Source: G965226155 sp965226155 (GTDB lineage Bacteria > Pseudomonadota > Gammaproteobacteria > Eutrophobiales > Eutrophobiaceae). Taken from it: DNA of 64,000 nucleotides. Positions within the stretch are counted from its first letter, which is position 1; the number at the start of each line of letters is the position of its first letter. Shown piece after piece: positions 17,010-27,075 of the stretch. A program made the position numbers and the translations under genes. The notes beneath the pieces were generated by a model. It searched no databases. It was not told the origin of the DNA and saw only the letters and a program-made list of their open reading frames with translations. The stretch covers positions 372,001 to 436,000 of the forward strand of contig OZ245331.1 in assembly GCA_965226155.1 (NCBI GenBank), written 5' to 3'.

Positions 17010-19238
17010 TTAGAAACCGAACTCAACACTGACTCCGTAGGTTCTTGGCGATCCTATTAAAATCTGATTAGCATAAGGAAATGCAGGATTGGTCTGTTGC
17101 AAATAAAATACATCTGACCATGGCGCATAATCTTCGTCAAAGACATTGTTGACTCGTGCAGTAAACCTATATTTGTTTATGGTATATGACGCATGCAAGT
17201 CGACAAGAGCATAGTCTTCTAATGTTACGGTATTAGCATTATCGCCAAATCGGTCACCGACAAATCGTAATGCACCACCTATATCGATCGGCAAAGCGGC
17301 TACATTTTGATAATTCGCCCAAAAATTGGCCGTCCACTCTGGCACGTTAGGCGGCGCATTACCGGCGAACGTAACGAAATTCGTTGAATCTTGAAACTCA
17401 GCATTAGTATAGGCTGCGTTGGCACCAATACTAATATTTTGTGACACTATCATAGAACCAGATACTTCAACGCCGTTAGCTGTACGCCCTCCAACATTGG
17501 TTGCACTGTCGACACCAATTTGTTCGAGAACATCGTCGCGGGTAATATCGTAATAGGTAATAGTTGCTTCAGCACGTCCGTCTAGCAATATGGCTTTCAA
17601 TCCAATTTCCCATTGCTTGGCATCGGTCAATTTTAGATCTTCACCACTATTAACCAGAAAGATATTCGCGTTAACTGGATCTTTTGCGTTGCTGTATTGC
17701 ACATAGGCGACTACATTGTCGGTGAACTTATAGACACCACCAATACGTGAGCTAAACCAATCAAAATCACGCGAAAAGCTTGCTGTTTCGAGTGCACCCG
17801 CTGCATTGAAATTTTGGCGAGTCAGGTCGAGATCATCGTAGCGGAGTGCCGCTACTAACGAAATTTTAGGTGAAATTTCCAGCGCATCTTCTATAAATAT
17901 TGCTCGGGTGTTAATTTTGGTGGGGCTGACTCCGCGGAGTTCCAATGGGCCATAATTCCCAGCCACCGGATCCAAGAGCGTTACACTATCACCTGGCTGG
18001 GGAGAAAATCGGAAACCTCGGGTGCGCTCAAAATCAAGATCGGTTACCTCGAAACCGGCAACGAAATGATTCGACATATTGCCCAGAGACTGACTTAAGC
18101 TTATATCAAACCGATTACCTAGCAGTTCTTGGTTGTGAAATACGAAGAAAAAGCCGTTTGTACGATCGATAAGTTGCGTTGCCGGATTAAAAATAAAGCC
18201 TTCGGCATTAGCCCATTGACGGTCAGCGTCGAAATAATAAAGCGTATTGTGGAGTTCAATATTATCCGCCAATTGCCAGGTGACGTCATTGCGCAAGAAA
18301 TACTGCTCGGACTCAGCACGTCCGTCGTTGACGTTGTAGTTAATGAATCTCATTCTTTCATCAACCGTTTCTCCAGTGGTTGTAATAATCACACCGTCGA
18401 GTGGTTCCGTTGCAAAGCTCGCTGGGACAAGTGGCGTACCCCAGTAGTTGGCTAGGTCGTCGGAAAGATAATCTACACTGAATTCTAGTTCTAGATTCGT
18501 GGTTGGCTGCCAGAGCAAACTAGCAGTAACATTTAATGATTCAGGATCCATACGGTCAACATAACCATCTGACCCATATTGACTGATGTCAGCTCTATAC
18601 CAAAGTTCTTCCGTGAGAGGGCCACCCGCACCGAGCCCCAACTGATAGGTATCATAGCGGCCGTACGACCCTAGAAATTTAGCCGTTTGTGGCCGTTGTG
18701 GGTCTGGTGCTTTATTAACTGTATTAACGGTACCAGCGACTACACCCTGACCATGTAATACTGATGCCGGACCACGTAGCACTTCGACGCGTTCAAGGTT
18801 GAAAGTATTTTGTGGACGCATCACCATATTTGCAGGTCCGACCCAAAGTCCATCACGCAAGATCGTGACCTGACTACGGGTAAATCCACGCATAGAAAAT
18901 GTAGATGGTGCTGCTGGAGATTCGCCAGATACAACCCCAGGTAGGCTTTCCACAGCTTCTGACAGACGTTGATATCCACGGGCACGCATCGCTTCGCTGT
19001 CGATGATTTCAATTGAGGCAGGTGTTTCAAATAACGTTAGACCCAGTCGACTACCCGTTTCAGATTTTTCATTGAGGTTTAAAACATTGACCGGATTTCC
19101 AATCACAATCATTTCCTCAAGCTCCTCTTGTGCACTAACGATGTTCACAAACCCATGCCACAAAATAATTGTGCAACCAAATAAAATTACGGATTGCCTA
19201 CGAAAAAAAGATGCGATTGTAATACTTAATTTTTTCAT
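17010..19238 (-). CDS. TonB-dependent siderophore receptor
   Basis: About 742 residues. The start at 19238 (MKKLSITIAS) is preferred over an upstream one 12 codons earlier because AAAGGAAA lies just before it and a signal peptide ending at VSAQ follows. The TonB-box-like MIVIGN, the plug domain (FETPASIEIID, SMRGFTRSQVTILRDGL, VEVLRGPASVLHGQG) and the 22-strand barrel ending in a terminal Phe (SVEFGF) are complete. This plug belongs to the FhuA/ferrichrome-type branch. Operon with the PepSY gene. Exact ligand unknown. Confidence 0.92.
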   Translation of the reverse strand: MKKLSITIASFFRRQSVILFGCTIILWHGFVNIVSAQEELEEMIVIGNPVNVLNLNEKSETGSRLGLTLFETPASIEIIDSEAMRARGYQRLSEAVESLPGVVSGESPAAPSTFSMRGFTRSQVTILRDGLWVGPANMVMRPQNTFNLERVEVLRGPASVLHGQGVVAGTVNTVNKAPDPQRPQTAKFLGSYGRYDTYQLGLGAGGPLTEELWYRADISQYGSDGYVDRMDPESLNVTASLLWQPTTNLELEFSVDYLSDDLANYWGTPLVPASFATEPLDGVIITTTGETVDERMRFINYNVNDGRAESEQYFLRNDVTWQLADNIELHNTLYYFDADRQWANAEGFIFNPATQLIDRTNGFFFVFHNQELLGNRFDISLSQSLGNMSNHFVAGFEVTDLDFERTRGFRFSPQPGDSVTLLDPVAGNYGPLELRGVSPTKINTRAIFIEDALEISPKISLVAALRYDDLDLTRQNFNAAGALETASFSRDFDWFSSRIGGVYKFTDNVVAYVQYSNAKDPVNANIFLVNSGEDLKLTDAKQWEIGLKAILLDGRAEATITYYDITRDDVLEQIGVDSATNVGGRTANGVEVSGSMIVSQNISIGANAAYTNAEFQDSTNFVTFAGNAPPNVPEWTANFWANYQNVAALPIDIGGALRFVGDRFGDNANTVTLEDYALVDLHASYTINKYRFTARVNNVFDEDYAPWSDVFYLQQTNPAFPYANQILIGSPRTYGVSVEFGF

Positions 19239-19286
19239 TGATTGACACTTTCCTTTAAAATAGCATGCTCCCATGACTATAATCTA

Positions 19287-19759
19287 TTATAGCCATCGTC
19301 TTACTTTATTTTTGTATAATATATACTCTTCCCTAAATTTTGTTTCTAGATACAACTCTTCCATTTTTATCGCAATATGGCAAATCAAAATTGCTGTGAT
19401 TATGAAACCAATTAGAATCCATAAGCTATTAAGAAAGATGCCCATACCTATCTGTATGAGACAAAATGCCACATAGATTGGATTACGTGTATAGCCGTAT
19501 AACCCTGCAGATATAATTTTAGTAGTTGGTTTCCATGGCTCAATATTGGTTTCTGCTTTTTTAAAAACTATGCTGGCATAAATTATGATGCCAATTCCAA
19601 GAACCACTATTGCAATACCGATGTATTTGAATACTGACATACTCCCTATACCAATTGGCCATAAGTAGTGAATGCCATATGTGACTAGTAGCACAATTAA
19701 TGCAATTAAGGGGGGGGGATTTTAACATCAGCTCCCTTTTCGTCATTTTCTACGTTCAT
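19287..19759 (-). pseudogene. ICMT/NnrU-like membrane methyltransferase, split at a G9 tract
   Basis: The C-terminal 135 codons encode a four-helix isoprenylcysteine methyltransferase-like protein with the SAM-binding signature GLYGYTRNPIYVAF and EELYLETKFREEY. Upstream, an ATG at 19759 opens MNVENDEKGADVKIPPP and hits a stop right after nine C (minus strand); ten or seven would fuse it to the first helix (LIALIVLLVTYGIHYLW). So the native protein of about 157 residues is off by one base. Members methylate lipids or isoprenoid/cysteine groups. Confidence 0.75.
19710..19718. repeat. G9 homopolymer inside the methyltransferase gene
   Basis: Nine consecutive G (plus strand), the longest mononucleotide G/C tract I noticed in the window, located in the coding start of the methyltransferase. 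Tracts like this slip during replication and also cause read errors. Confidence 0.95.
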
Positions 19760-19804
19760 ATGCAGGAATGTTTGCTATGTTACAAATCTTTCGACGACTT
19801 ACAC

Positions 19805-20878
19805 CTAGAACTTTTTTTGCGGTGGATACAAGTTTTTACTGGCAGACTCCAGATCACAGTCATAAGGTCCAGGATTGTAATCACGAGTTTTATTGTACGT
19901 TCCATGCATAGTTACCGGTTCCGTTAAATAAAGCGGGTCTTCTACCGTCACTGTAAATACCATCCCAAGTCCATCTTCGTTTAAGGTAAATCGTTCAATC
20001 ACGTGTTTATGCTTGCTTGAATCTATACTGGGCACAATACCCCATTTTACGACGGAGGGAAATCCGACTGTATCCACCACCAAGCTACCATCCTCATCAA
20101 AATGGGCAATAGAATGTCCCGCTAGACTCGGCTTAATGACAACCGGATGCTTATCCATATTTAAATACAGCGTTCTGGAGTAACCTACCCATAGAGAATA
20201 AATTTCAATCCGATCTTCATAACGTTTCCATAAAAAGTCACTCGACATGAGTGTGATCTCAGGTAAGCCCATTTCTTCACAGGTATACAAAGGATTATCA
20301 ATTTCCTTATAACTTGCTAGTGACGCTTCACCCAATTTGGTTAATGGCCAGGTTCCTGGTTTTGGTGGTGCATAATAATCATGTGTTCTAAAATTTTTAG
20401 GGCCACGTGACCATGTTCCAGAAAAATCTTTTGAAGGTAAAATATCCGCCTTTACTGTTGATGCAGCAAGTTGCTTTCTGGCTGCACCGGTCTTTCTTTT
20501 AGCACTAGCGACATAAAATGTTTTTCCATTTTCACCAGTGACACTATCGAGTAGCAGATGATTTGTATCAGATTTTATAGATGGGTTACCGATAACGACG
20601 ACGTTATCTCCCACTTTAATTGAATCTTCCTTCCAACCTTGCCTTGCTAATGATTTGGGCGAGCCACTTTCGATGAGCCAGGTTTCAGTCTCATTGTTTT
20701 CATTTGTTGTCTCAATTTCAAAATAGACGTGTGGAAATCGCCATCGGTTATAGGTCACCTTACCTTCTACGGTCATGCCTTTATCAAAGTGAAATAAGGA
20801 GCGACTATGATGTGACATCACCGGTGTCGCGGTGACAATGCATACACATACGCTGAGAAAGAATAATGTTGATTTCAT
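19805..20878 (-). CDS. DUF6152 family exported protein
   Basis: 357 residues with a clear signal peptide (cleavage near TPVMS). The mature part begins HHSRSLFHFDKGMTVEGKV and continues WRFPHVYFEIET, the DUF6152 pattern. The second half has FSGTWSRG and repeated beta segments. Function is unknown in the family; relatives often sit near PQQ-dependent dehydrogenases, and one is 6 kb away here. Upstream lies a short remnant of a second copy. Confidence 0.82.
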   Translation of the reverse strand: MKSTLFFLSVCVCIVTATPVMSHHSRSLFHFDKGMTVEGKVTYNRWRFPHVYFEIETTNENNETETWLIESGSPKSLARQGWKEDSIKVGDNVVVIGNPSIKSDTNHLLLDSVTGENGKTFYVASAKRKTGAARKQLAASTVKADILPSKDFSGTWSRGPKNFRTHDYYAPPKPGTWPLTKLGEASLASYKEIDNPLYTCEEMGLPEITLMSSDFLWKRYEDRIEIYSLWVGYSRTLYLNMDKHPVVIKPSLAGHSIAHFDEDGSLVVDTVGFPSVVKWGIVPSIDSSKHKHVIERFTLNEDGLGMVFTVTVEDPLYLTEPVTMHGTYNKTRDYNPGPYDCDLESASKNLYPPQKKF

Positions 20879-20976
20879 AGGTTATTACCCCCAAAGGTAA
20901 CTGTTTCATCAAAGTGAAATAATGAGCGGCTATGTCGCCGCAAGTTGCCCCCAATGCTGCTCCCAATTGTCCCCAT
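20875..20976 (-). pseudogene. 33-codon remnant of a second DUF6152 gene
   Basis: The frame reads GGNLRRHSRSLFHFDETVTF, matching HHSRSLFHFDKGMTVEG of the downstream gene at both DNA and protein level, then ends in a TGA that overlaps the downstream ATG. The rest of the paralogue is missing, and the region runs into IS30 copy A 40 bp further on. Confidence 0.65.
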
Positions 20977-21017
20977 GAGTCAATAATTTAAATTAGACGC
21001 CGGCAGACAATAAATCT

Positions 21018-22086
21018 CGCGGATTCAACTTTGAAGTGCAACGTTGATGTTAAAAAAGACTTCATGTGGTGTTTTTGAATTAAGTGTTTTTCTGGGACGG
21101 TGATTGAGTTTTTTCATGACCAAGTTTAACTGCTTTTGTGTAATCGTGCTGAAGTCCATTTTCTTTGGGAAGTACTGTCGAATGAGACCATTGATATTTT
21201 CATTTAAACCCCGTTCCCAGGAGGCATAAGGATGTGCAAAATAGAACCCCGCGTTCAATTGTTGAGCAATAACCTCATGCTCAGCAAATTCTTTTCCATT
21301 ATCCGAGGTGATCGTGTGAACCGACGCCTTCATATTAGACAACAATCGCACGATAGCTTGCCTGACGGCAGAGGCAGTTCGTCGTTTCACATGTGCAAAT
21401 CAAGGTGTACATCGACTTGCGCTCGCTCAAGGTGACCAGCGCCTGTCGATGGCCTTTGCCGATGACGGTGTCCACTTCCCAGTCACCGATGTGTGTCTCC
21501 CTGTTCACAATGGAGGGACGCTTATCAATGCTGCCCTGATTCACCAGAACCCCACGACGTTGATAACTACCATAACGCTTCTTTCGTTTCTTCTGGCAAC
21601 GCAAGTACCGGTACAGCTCACCGCCGTCTGCCTTGTCCTGGTATATGTAGTGATATATCCATTCATGACTCAGAGCGATACCTTCTCGTTTATGCAACCG
21701 TTCACTGATTTGCTCAGGACTCCATTCGTCCCGCAGCCAGACCTCTACTCGCTCCCACAAGGTCGTGGGGAGTCGCTGTTGTTGGCTGGCTTCTCGACGC
21801 GCTTGCCGGAGCAACTGAGCTTGGCGGGGTCGATAGCCTCTCAAGCCACGGTTGCGTCTGAGTTCACGGCTAATAGTAGATTTATGCACGCCTATTAAGG
21901 CGGCTATCTCCGTTTGTGTATGTCCTGCTTTCATCAGGGCGTAAATCTGGTAACGTTGATGCTCGGTAAGCTGTGTGTAGTGTCTCATCTGTGCCTCTCT
22001 TTCTTGCTGGAACGAAAGGTAAGGATGCTACCGCAGCTTGCCGTTCGTGCCACCTAATTGAGTTGCACTTACAAATTGAATTCACG
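21018..22086. mobile_element. IS30-family element, copy A (1069 bp)
   Basis: Ends are CGCGGATTCAACTTTG at the left and, in reverse complement, CGTGAATTCAATTTG at the right, imperfect inverted repeats shared exactly with the copies at 42236 and 52818. Flanks are TCT and GTT, so no target duplication. The transposase is frameshifted. The right flank enters a cfa gene without its 5' part, which indicates rearrangement after insertion. Confidence 0.9.
21025..21988 (-). pseudogene. IS30 transposase, copy A, +1 frameshift
   Basis: Two frames (21988-21335 and 21390-21025) make one IS30 transposase: N-terminal HTH (HQRYQIYALMKAGHTQTEIAAL), then DDE core with IGDWEVDTVIG, SDNGKEFAEH and a terminal RPRKTLNSKTPHEV. 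An extra T in MYTLI-C near 21390 breaks the frame, compared with the intact copy B (MYTLIAQVKRR). Confidence 0.9.
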
Positions 22087-22974
22087 GTTAAAGGATTTCG
22101 GTATATTTTCGAATATCTCAAAGCATGTGCGATGAATCTACAATCTCCGTCCCGTTCATACCAAGTTTGAAAAACTCATTATGATATTGGCAATGATCTT
22201 TATAACAAAATGCTGGATAACCGTATGATTTACAGTTGTTGGTATTGGAATAATGCTAAAACACTGAACGAAGCTCAAGAAGCTAAATTGAAGTTAGTAT
22301 GTTCTAAACTTTTCCTCAAGCCTGGAATGAAAATACTTGATATAGGTTGTGGCTTGGGTGGCGCAGCGAAGTACTTAGTCGAAAATTATGACGTGGAAGT
22401 TGTTGGCATAACAGTTTCTGATGAACAAAAATTATTAGCACAAGATTTCTGTAGGGATCTTCCAATTAAGGTTATATATCAGGATTACCGAGATGTGACT
22501 GGTAATTATGACCGTATCTATTCAATCGGAATGTTCGAGCACGTCGGTGTTAAAAATTACCGAGCCTATATGAAAAAAATTAAGAATTTATTAACCAATG
22601 ACGGTATTTCCCTTTTACATACGATTGGACGTATTACATCTAAGGTTAACTCCGACCCCTGGACCGCTCGATATATTTTCCCAAATTCAATGTTGCCTTC
22701 AGAAAATCAAATTACCAGAGCATATGAAGGATTATTCGTAATGGAAGATTGGCATAACTTTGGCATAGATTATGATAAAACACTTATGGCATGGAAAGAT
22801 AATTTCGAATCCGCATGGTCTAAATTAAAGAATATTTACGATAATAGGTTTTATCGTATGTGGAAATATTACTTATTAAGCAATGCCGGAGCATTCAGAG
22901 CAAGGCATCATCAATTATGGCAAATAATTTTATCTACAAATGGAGTTGAAGGAGGATTAAATGCACCACGATAA
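22087..22974 (+). pseudogene. cfa: Cyclopropane-fatty-acyl-phospholipid synthase, 5'-truncated with TGA stop
   Basis: From the IS30 edge the frame reads NLQSPSRSYQV, a TGA at 22168-22170 where Cfa has Gly, then KTHYDIGNDLYNKMLDN and the whole SAM-dependent catalytic domain: LDIGCGLGGAAKYL, GMFEHVGVKNYRAYM, FVMEDWHNFG, GAFRARHHQLWQ. The last 255 codons are therefore intact, but the N-terminal domain of about 100 residues is gone. The enzyme methylates unsaturated membrane lipids to cyclopropane rings. The remaining open frame from ATG 22210 could be translated but would lack the N-terminal domain. Confidence 0.9.
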
Positions 22975-23010
22975 AAATGAACTATCTTACTAATTAAGTA
23001 TAAATTAATC

Positions 23011-23313
23011 ATGCACAACATAACTCCAGTGTCTCTCTATTTCGGCCTTCTATCGCGGATATTCATCCCAGCAATATTTCTCGTACTATTTCTTGGATGT
23101 GCCAACGTGAAAGTAGCCATGCGCGACGCTAATGCTACCTTGACTGAAGTGATGACCTATACGGAATTTGTCGATGACAGAGTAGAGGAGCGACTCTTCA
23201 CATTTGAAGAACGAATTTTAGATACATGCCATATCCTGTTTACCATTACAGACTTTGCATTGCTTGGCGAAAAAATTCCTTTTCTTACTCAACTTAAGGC
23301 TCTATTTAGCTAG
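23011..23313 (+). CDS. Putative lipoprotein of unknown function (100 aa)
   Basis: Signal peptide ending in a lipobox (LFLGC, Cys about residue 30), then a hydrophilic segment DANATLTEVMTYTEFVDDR and EERLFTFEERILDTC. No family recognised. A helical rod-like region is likely. It follows the cfa remnant by 36 bp on the same strand. Confidence 0.55.
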   Translation: MHNITPVSLYFGLLSRIFIPAIFLVLFLGCANVKVAMRDANATLTEVMTYTEFVDDRVEERLFTFEERILDTCHILFTITDFALLGEKIPFLTQLKALFS

Positions 23314-23449
23314 GGGAGCTGTCAACAGACGGTCGATGATGTTTCAAGAGAGATGTACGCGGTAAGGAACATGGAATAATAAACAGTTTTGAACTGGCAA
23401 TCACAATATTTTTAACAGGTTATTAATGAAACAAAAAATGGAGGCGATT

Positions 23450-23806
23450 ATGAAAAATCTATTTCTATATACTTTTTACATCATATTCTTGAATGGCTGT
23501 GCTGGTAGTGCCAACCATAGAGTATTAAGTTCGCATGAATCTGGTGATGATGCATTGTCGTGTACTCAAATAGAGGATGAGATATTAGTAGCACAAGCCA
23601 TAATAGATGAGGTAAATCAAGATAAAGAAGATGTTAGCGGAGCATATGTTGTTGATGGGCTTCTTTATTTCCCATTCAATATTATCGCAAAGTCAAATAA
23701 TTATAATAAGGCAATCGAAGCGGCAGATAATCGAATTGAAAATCTACAAACTTTAAAAAAAGAAAAGCACTGTAATACAGAATCAACTACTGAACAAAAT
23801 AGCTAA
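23450..23806 (+). CDS. Putative lipoprotein of unknown function (118 aa)
   Basis: The start at 23450 (MKNLFLYTF) is chosen because GGAGG stands 5 bases before it. Signal peptide with lipobox FLNGC. The mature part has paired acidic helices (IEDEILVAQAIIDEVNQDKED and NKAIEAADNRIENLQTLKK) around a hydrophobic VVDGLLYFPFNIIAK segment, as in small outer-membrane lipoproteins that associate with membranes. No function known. Confidence 0.6.
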   Translation: MKNLFLYTFYIIFLNGCAGSANHRVLSSHESGDDALSCTQIEDEILVAQAIIDEVNQDKEDVSGAYVVDGLLYFPFNIIAKSNNYNKAIEAADNRIENLQTLKKEKHCNTESTTEQNS

Positions 23807-23880
23807 CAGGTCATCGCGAAGCTGTGATCATTTTTGAGCGCATTGTTAGGGTATTTTACGATCAATTTGATTGAAATATT

Positions 23881-25404
23881 CTACAGATCGTTGATACGCC
23901 CCACTGTTCGAGAAAAAACACCATATGGTACGCCATAGGCCTGTTTCAATTCAATATCCTGATCCCACTTGTTATTTATGCTACTCAAGCGCAGGGCATT
24001 TTTGAATCCGATATGTCTGATGTGAAACCATGGCGAAACTACCGGGAAATACTGCATTGGCCAGTCTGTTCCGTAAATCATTTTTTCTGTTAATTTAGGA
24101 ATCTTAAGTGCCTTGGCTAGATAACCGAGTTTATTGATTTGAGTTAGGCTAGATATGTCGGCATAAAGATTTGGGAATTCATCAAACATTGGCAAGATGC
24201 GTTCAAAGTTATCCTGCCCTTCAGATTTTCCGGTCGTGGCAATGTGTGCCGCGATCACGGTTACACCTGATTTTAAAGCCAGCTCCAATCGTCTTGGATC
24301 GGCCAGTGAATCGTTGGTATTGGGAAATGACTTTTCCATTCCTGTGTGTGTTAGTAATGGAATATTCAATTCCGCCATCTTGCGGTAAAACGGTTCAAAT
24401 GTTTTATCGGCCGGATCGAAATGCATAATCGACGGTATCCATTTTATTAATACTGCACCCTGGCCATAAACATTTTCTAATAACTCGATACTGTTTTCAC
24501 GACTTGGATTAATACTGGCACCAAACAATAACTTCGGATACTTGCTTGCTTCGCGCGAGACAAAGTCATTATCGACATAATATTGTGTGTTGACTTTATC
24601 CAACTGTTTGGTTTTTTTATCGATAACTCCATCGAGTGCCAGAATGATAGCCTTATCTATGTATTTTGACTGTTCGATTCTTTTGTTTAGCCGTTCTATA
24701 ACAATTTGATCCCCAAATGTTTCTAATTCTTTTCCAGTAACATTCATCCATTTCGAGAAATACTTAAAGCGATAATTATTACGCATGGTTTCATTGACAA
24801 AATTCTCTGAATTACCATAACCTAATCCAGCAACATGCACATGCCAATCAGTAATAGTTAGTTTTTCTAGATCTTCACTAGCAAATATAGGATCAGCCCT
24901 TACCCCCCTTCGCCACTCCCAGGGAGGTATTTTTTGTGAATCTGACAACCCCAATATGCCTAGCTCATTTTCTTTTGCGTTGTTTTCGTACTCATAAAAC
25001 AACTCGTCAGTTGAGTAATCCCTATATACCCAGGCTGCCCCACGTTTTACTAATTCTGCATTTATATCGAGCTCACCAACATAAATTCTTGCTACATATC
25101 TTTCATATTTGTCTATGTCTTGTACCTTAGCAATTACTTCCTTCCGAAATACCAAATCAGATAAAACTTCCTGGGCTTTCGAGCCATAAGGTTGATTCCA
25201 CTCTGGAGTATAAATCTCTGCCAGTCTTATTTTATACTGTTTCTTGTCCAGTAGGATGGTAAGGTCGTCCCCGTCTGTAATGAAGACAACTTTACCTTGG
25301 ATAACGTTGGGACTATCAGAACTAGATAGCTGCCTGTACGAGAATAATAATACTAATAGTAAGAAAATCAGTAGCCATCTTATGAAATTCTTTTTTGATT
25401 GCAT
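23881..25404 (-). CDS. Membrane-anchored fusion of a thermonuclease (SNase) domain and an amidohydrolase
   Basis: 507 residues, one continuous frame. Residues 8-26 are a membrane anchor. Residues about 35-165 are a staphylococcal-nuclease-like domain: FITDGDDLTILL, IRLAEIYTPEW, DKYERYVARIYV, ELVKRGAAWVYRDY and the typical end PPWEWRRG. The acidic ligand in the usual I-D-x-P-E is Tyr (IYTPE) and the DGDT is DGDD, so catalysis is doubtful, while the second Arg and Glu remain. Residues about 180-507 are a metal-dependent hydrolase (amidohydro_2) with TDWHVHV, LLTHTGM, AAHIATTG and YGTDWP. I know of no standard protein with this architecture. Both parts normally stand alone, and the join falls exactly at the usual SNase end, so a recent gene fusion is possible. 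Confidence 0.75.
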   Translation of the reverse strand: MQSKKNFIRWLLIFLLLVLLFSYRQLSSSDSPNVIQGKVVFITDGDDLTILLDKKQYKIRLAEIYTPEWNQPYGSKAQEVLSDLVFRKEVIAKVQDIDKYERYVARIYVGELDINAELVKRGAAWVYRDYSTDELFYEYENNAKENELGILGLSDSQKIPPWEWRRGVRADPIFASEDLEKLTITDWHVHVAGLGYGNSENFVNETMRNNYRFKYFSKWMNVTGKELETFGDQIVIERLNKRIEQSKYIDKAIILALDGVIDKKTKQLDKVNTQYYVDNDFVSREASKYPKLLFGASINPSRENSIELLENVYGQGAVLIKWIPSIMHFDPADKTFEPFYRKMAELNIPLLTHTGMEKSFPNTNDSLADPRRLELALKSGVTVIAAHIATTGKSEGQDNFERILPMFDEFPNLYADISSLTQINKLGYLAKALKIPKLTEKMIYGTDWPMQYFPVVSPWFHIRHIGFKNALRLSSINNKWDQDIELKQAYGVPYGVFSRTVGRINDL

Positions 25405-25518
25405 ATAACAAGTCTAGTACATTCTGGATGTCATAGAAGCTAGTGTATTGTCTATGCATTTTTCGGATAAAATCAAATGTCTGCGTTGTGTCAAAAGCGG
25501 GTGTTCATGGAGCAAGAG

Positions 25519-27064
25519 TCAGTCTAAAGACCCTATCCGGTTACGCAATTCTACAAAACGAGGTTCATCCAGGACAGGATCGTTCAAAATATTGTACTTT
25601 ATGGTTTGTAACCCTTCAGACGACCTACTGTCGATAATCTGAGATAGCATATCGTAAGCTTTTTCATACTCGCCTATAGCCAAATATGCTTGTGCCTAAA
25701 AACTTGGCCTGACGAATAATCCTTCGGCGGCCCATTCCTCAACCTGTCTAAATACACGCAATGCGTCTTCATTTAAACCAAGTCGTGAGTAAGCATAGAC
25801 AATTCGCGTTATACTATCGAGGTTATTTTTTCACCAACTGCTCTGCGAGTTTTACTTCCTTTAATGCCTCAGTGTTGTCTCCTAAAAGAATCTCAATGAA
25901 TGCGAGATAAGTATGAGAAGAAGGTCGTTTTGGCTCAAGTTCAATAGTTTTGCGATAATTATCCGCGGCAGCAGCTAAATTATTTACATATAAATACAAC
26001 CTGCCCATCCGATAATGGCTTTGGCCGCTATATGGCGCTAATTCCATGATTCGCTGTGCGTATGGAATAGCCTCATCAATTTCTCCAAAATATAAAAGAA
26101 GGGTGATATAACTACCGAGGATTTCCACATCATGCGGACTCACCTGAAGCGCACGTTCAAAGGCCTGCTTACCTTCTGGTTTACGCCAATTGCTTTGAAG
26201 AACAAATCCTTGTGCCAGATAAGCGTAACTGAGGTTCGGATTCAATGCTAACGCTTGCTCGGCATGGTCAAGGGTTAGCTTTTCTATTTCCTCTATGGTT
26301 AACCCGTTAAATTCAGAATCGATTTTTCTGATTACACCATAACCACTAGCTAATAAAGCATGGGCTAGGGCAAAGTTTTGATCGAGTGCAATCGCCTGAT
26401 CTAGATTTCGATAAAACGCATCAGGCAAACCTGGGCGAATAATGACACTGAGTGCCCTCGCCTTTAGATAGAACACATAAGCCTCGATTGAGCGTGTAGG
26501 CACCTTCTCAATACGTTCTTGTTCTGCTGTAGATATATCTGCTCCAAGAGCTGTGGTAATGTGATCAACGATCTCGGTCTTTATCGCAAAAATGTCAGAC
26601 AAGTCACGCTCATATTCCTCTGACCACAGTTGTTTATTATTGGAAGCATCGATGTGCTGTACAGCAATGTTGATCCGATTATCCGCATAATGAACATTGC
26701 CCTTCATTACAGTTTCCACATTGAATTCGGTGGCAATTTCAGCAGGAGTTTTTTCCGTGCCATCAAAATGCAATACCGAAGGACGGGAAATTACACTGAT
26801 GTCATGTATCTTAGCGAGATGATCGAGTATCTCTTGATGGATACCTACAGCAAAGTAGGCATCATCGGGATTGGGGCTCAGGTTTTCAAAAGGCAACACC
26901 GCTACAGAATTGCGCAGCACGGTATTATTTAATTCTTTTTCTTCAGCAGCAAACGCAGGAGGAACAGCAACTAAAAATGTAATTACCAACCTTATTGCGA
27001 TTGCATAGGCCGAACCAACCTTAAAGGTGTTACGTTTTTGCTGAATAGAGAAGAATGAAGTCAT
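25519..27064 (-). pseudogene. TolB-like/TPR regulator-type protein, frameshift and stop near the end
   Basis: N-terminal signal anchor to FAAEEKEL, then a TolB-N/FlgO-like domain (SVAVLPFENLSPNPDDAYFA, ISRPSVLHF, VMKGNVHY, NKQLWSEEYERD) and TPR repeats (ALNPNLSYAYLAQGFVL, PYSGQSHYRMGRLYLY, RPSSHTYLAFIEIL). The frame breaks in the T6 run at 25826-25831 and continues in another frame with NNLDSITRIVYAYSRLG, a TAG at 25698-25696, and the last TPR to TGA at 25521-25519. So the final roughly 100 residues are lost. It follows the PQQ dehydrogenase by 11 bp in an operon. Confidence 0.8.
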
Positions 27065-27075
27065 AATTGTATTGC

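Noticed and set aside
8620..22170. TGA decoded as glycine (both TGA stops in two genes fall at Gly positions)
   Set aside because: Intact genes end in TGA at their natural length (for example egtD), and other broken genes stop at TAG and TAA. Two G-to-T changes in GGA codons explain it.
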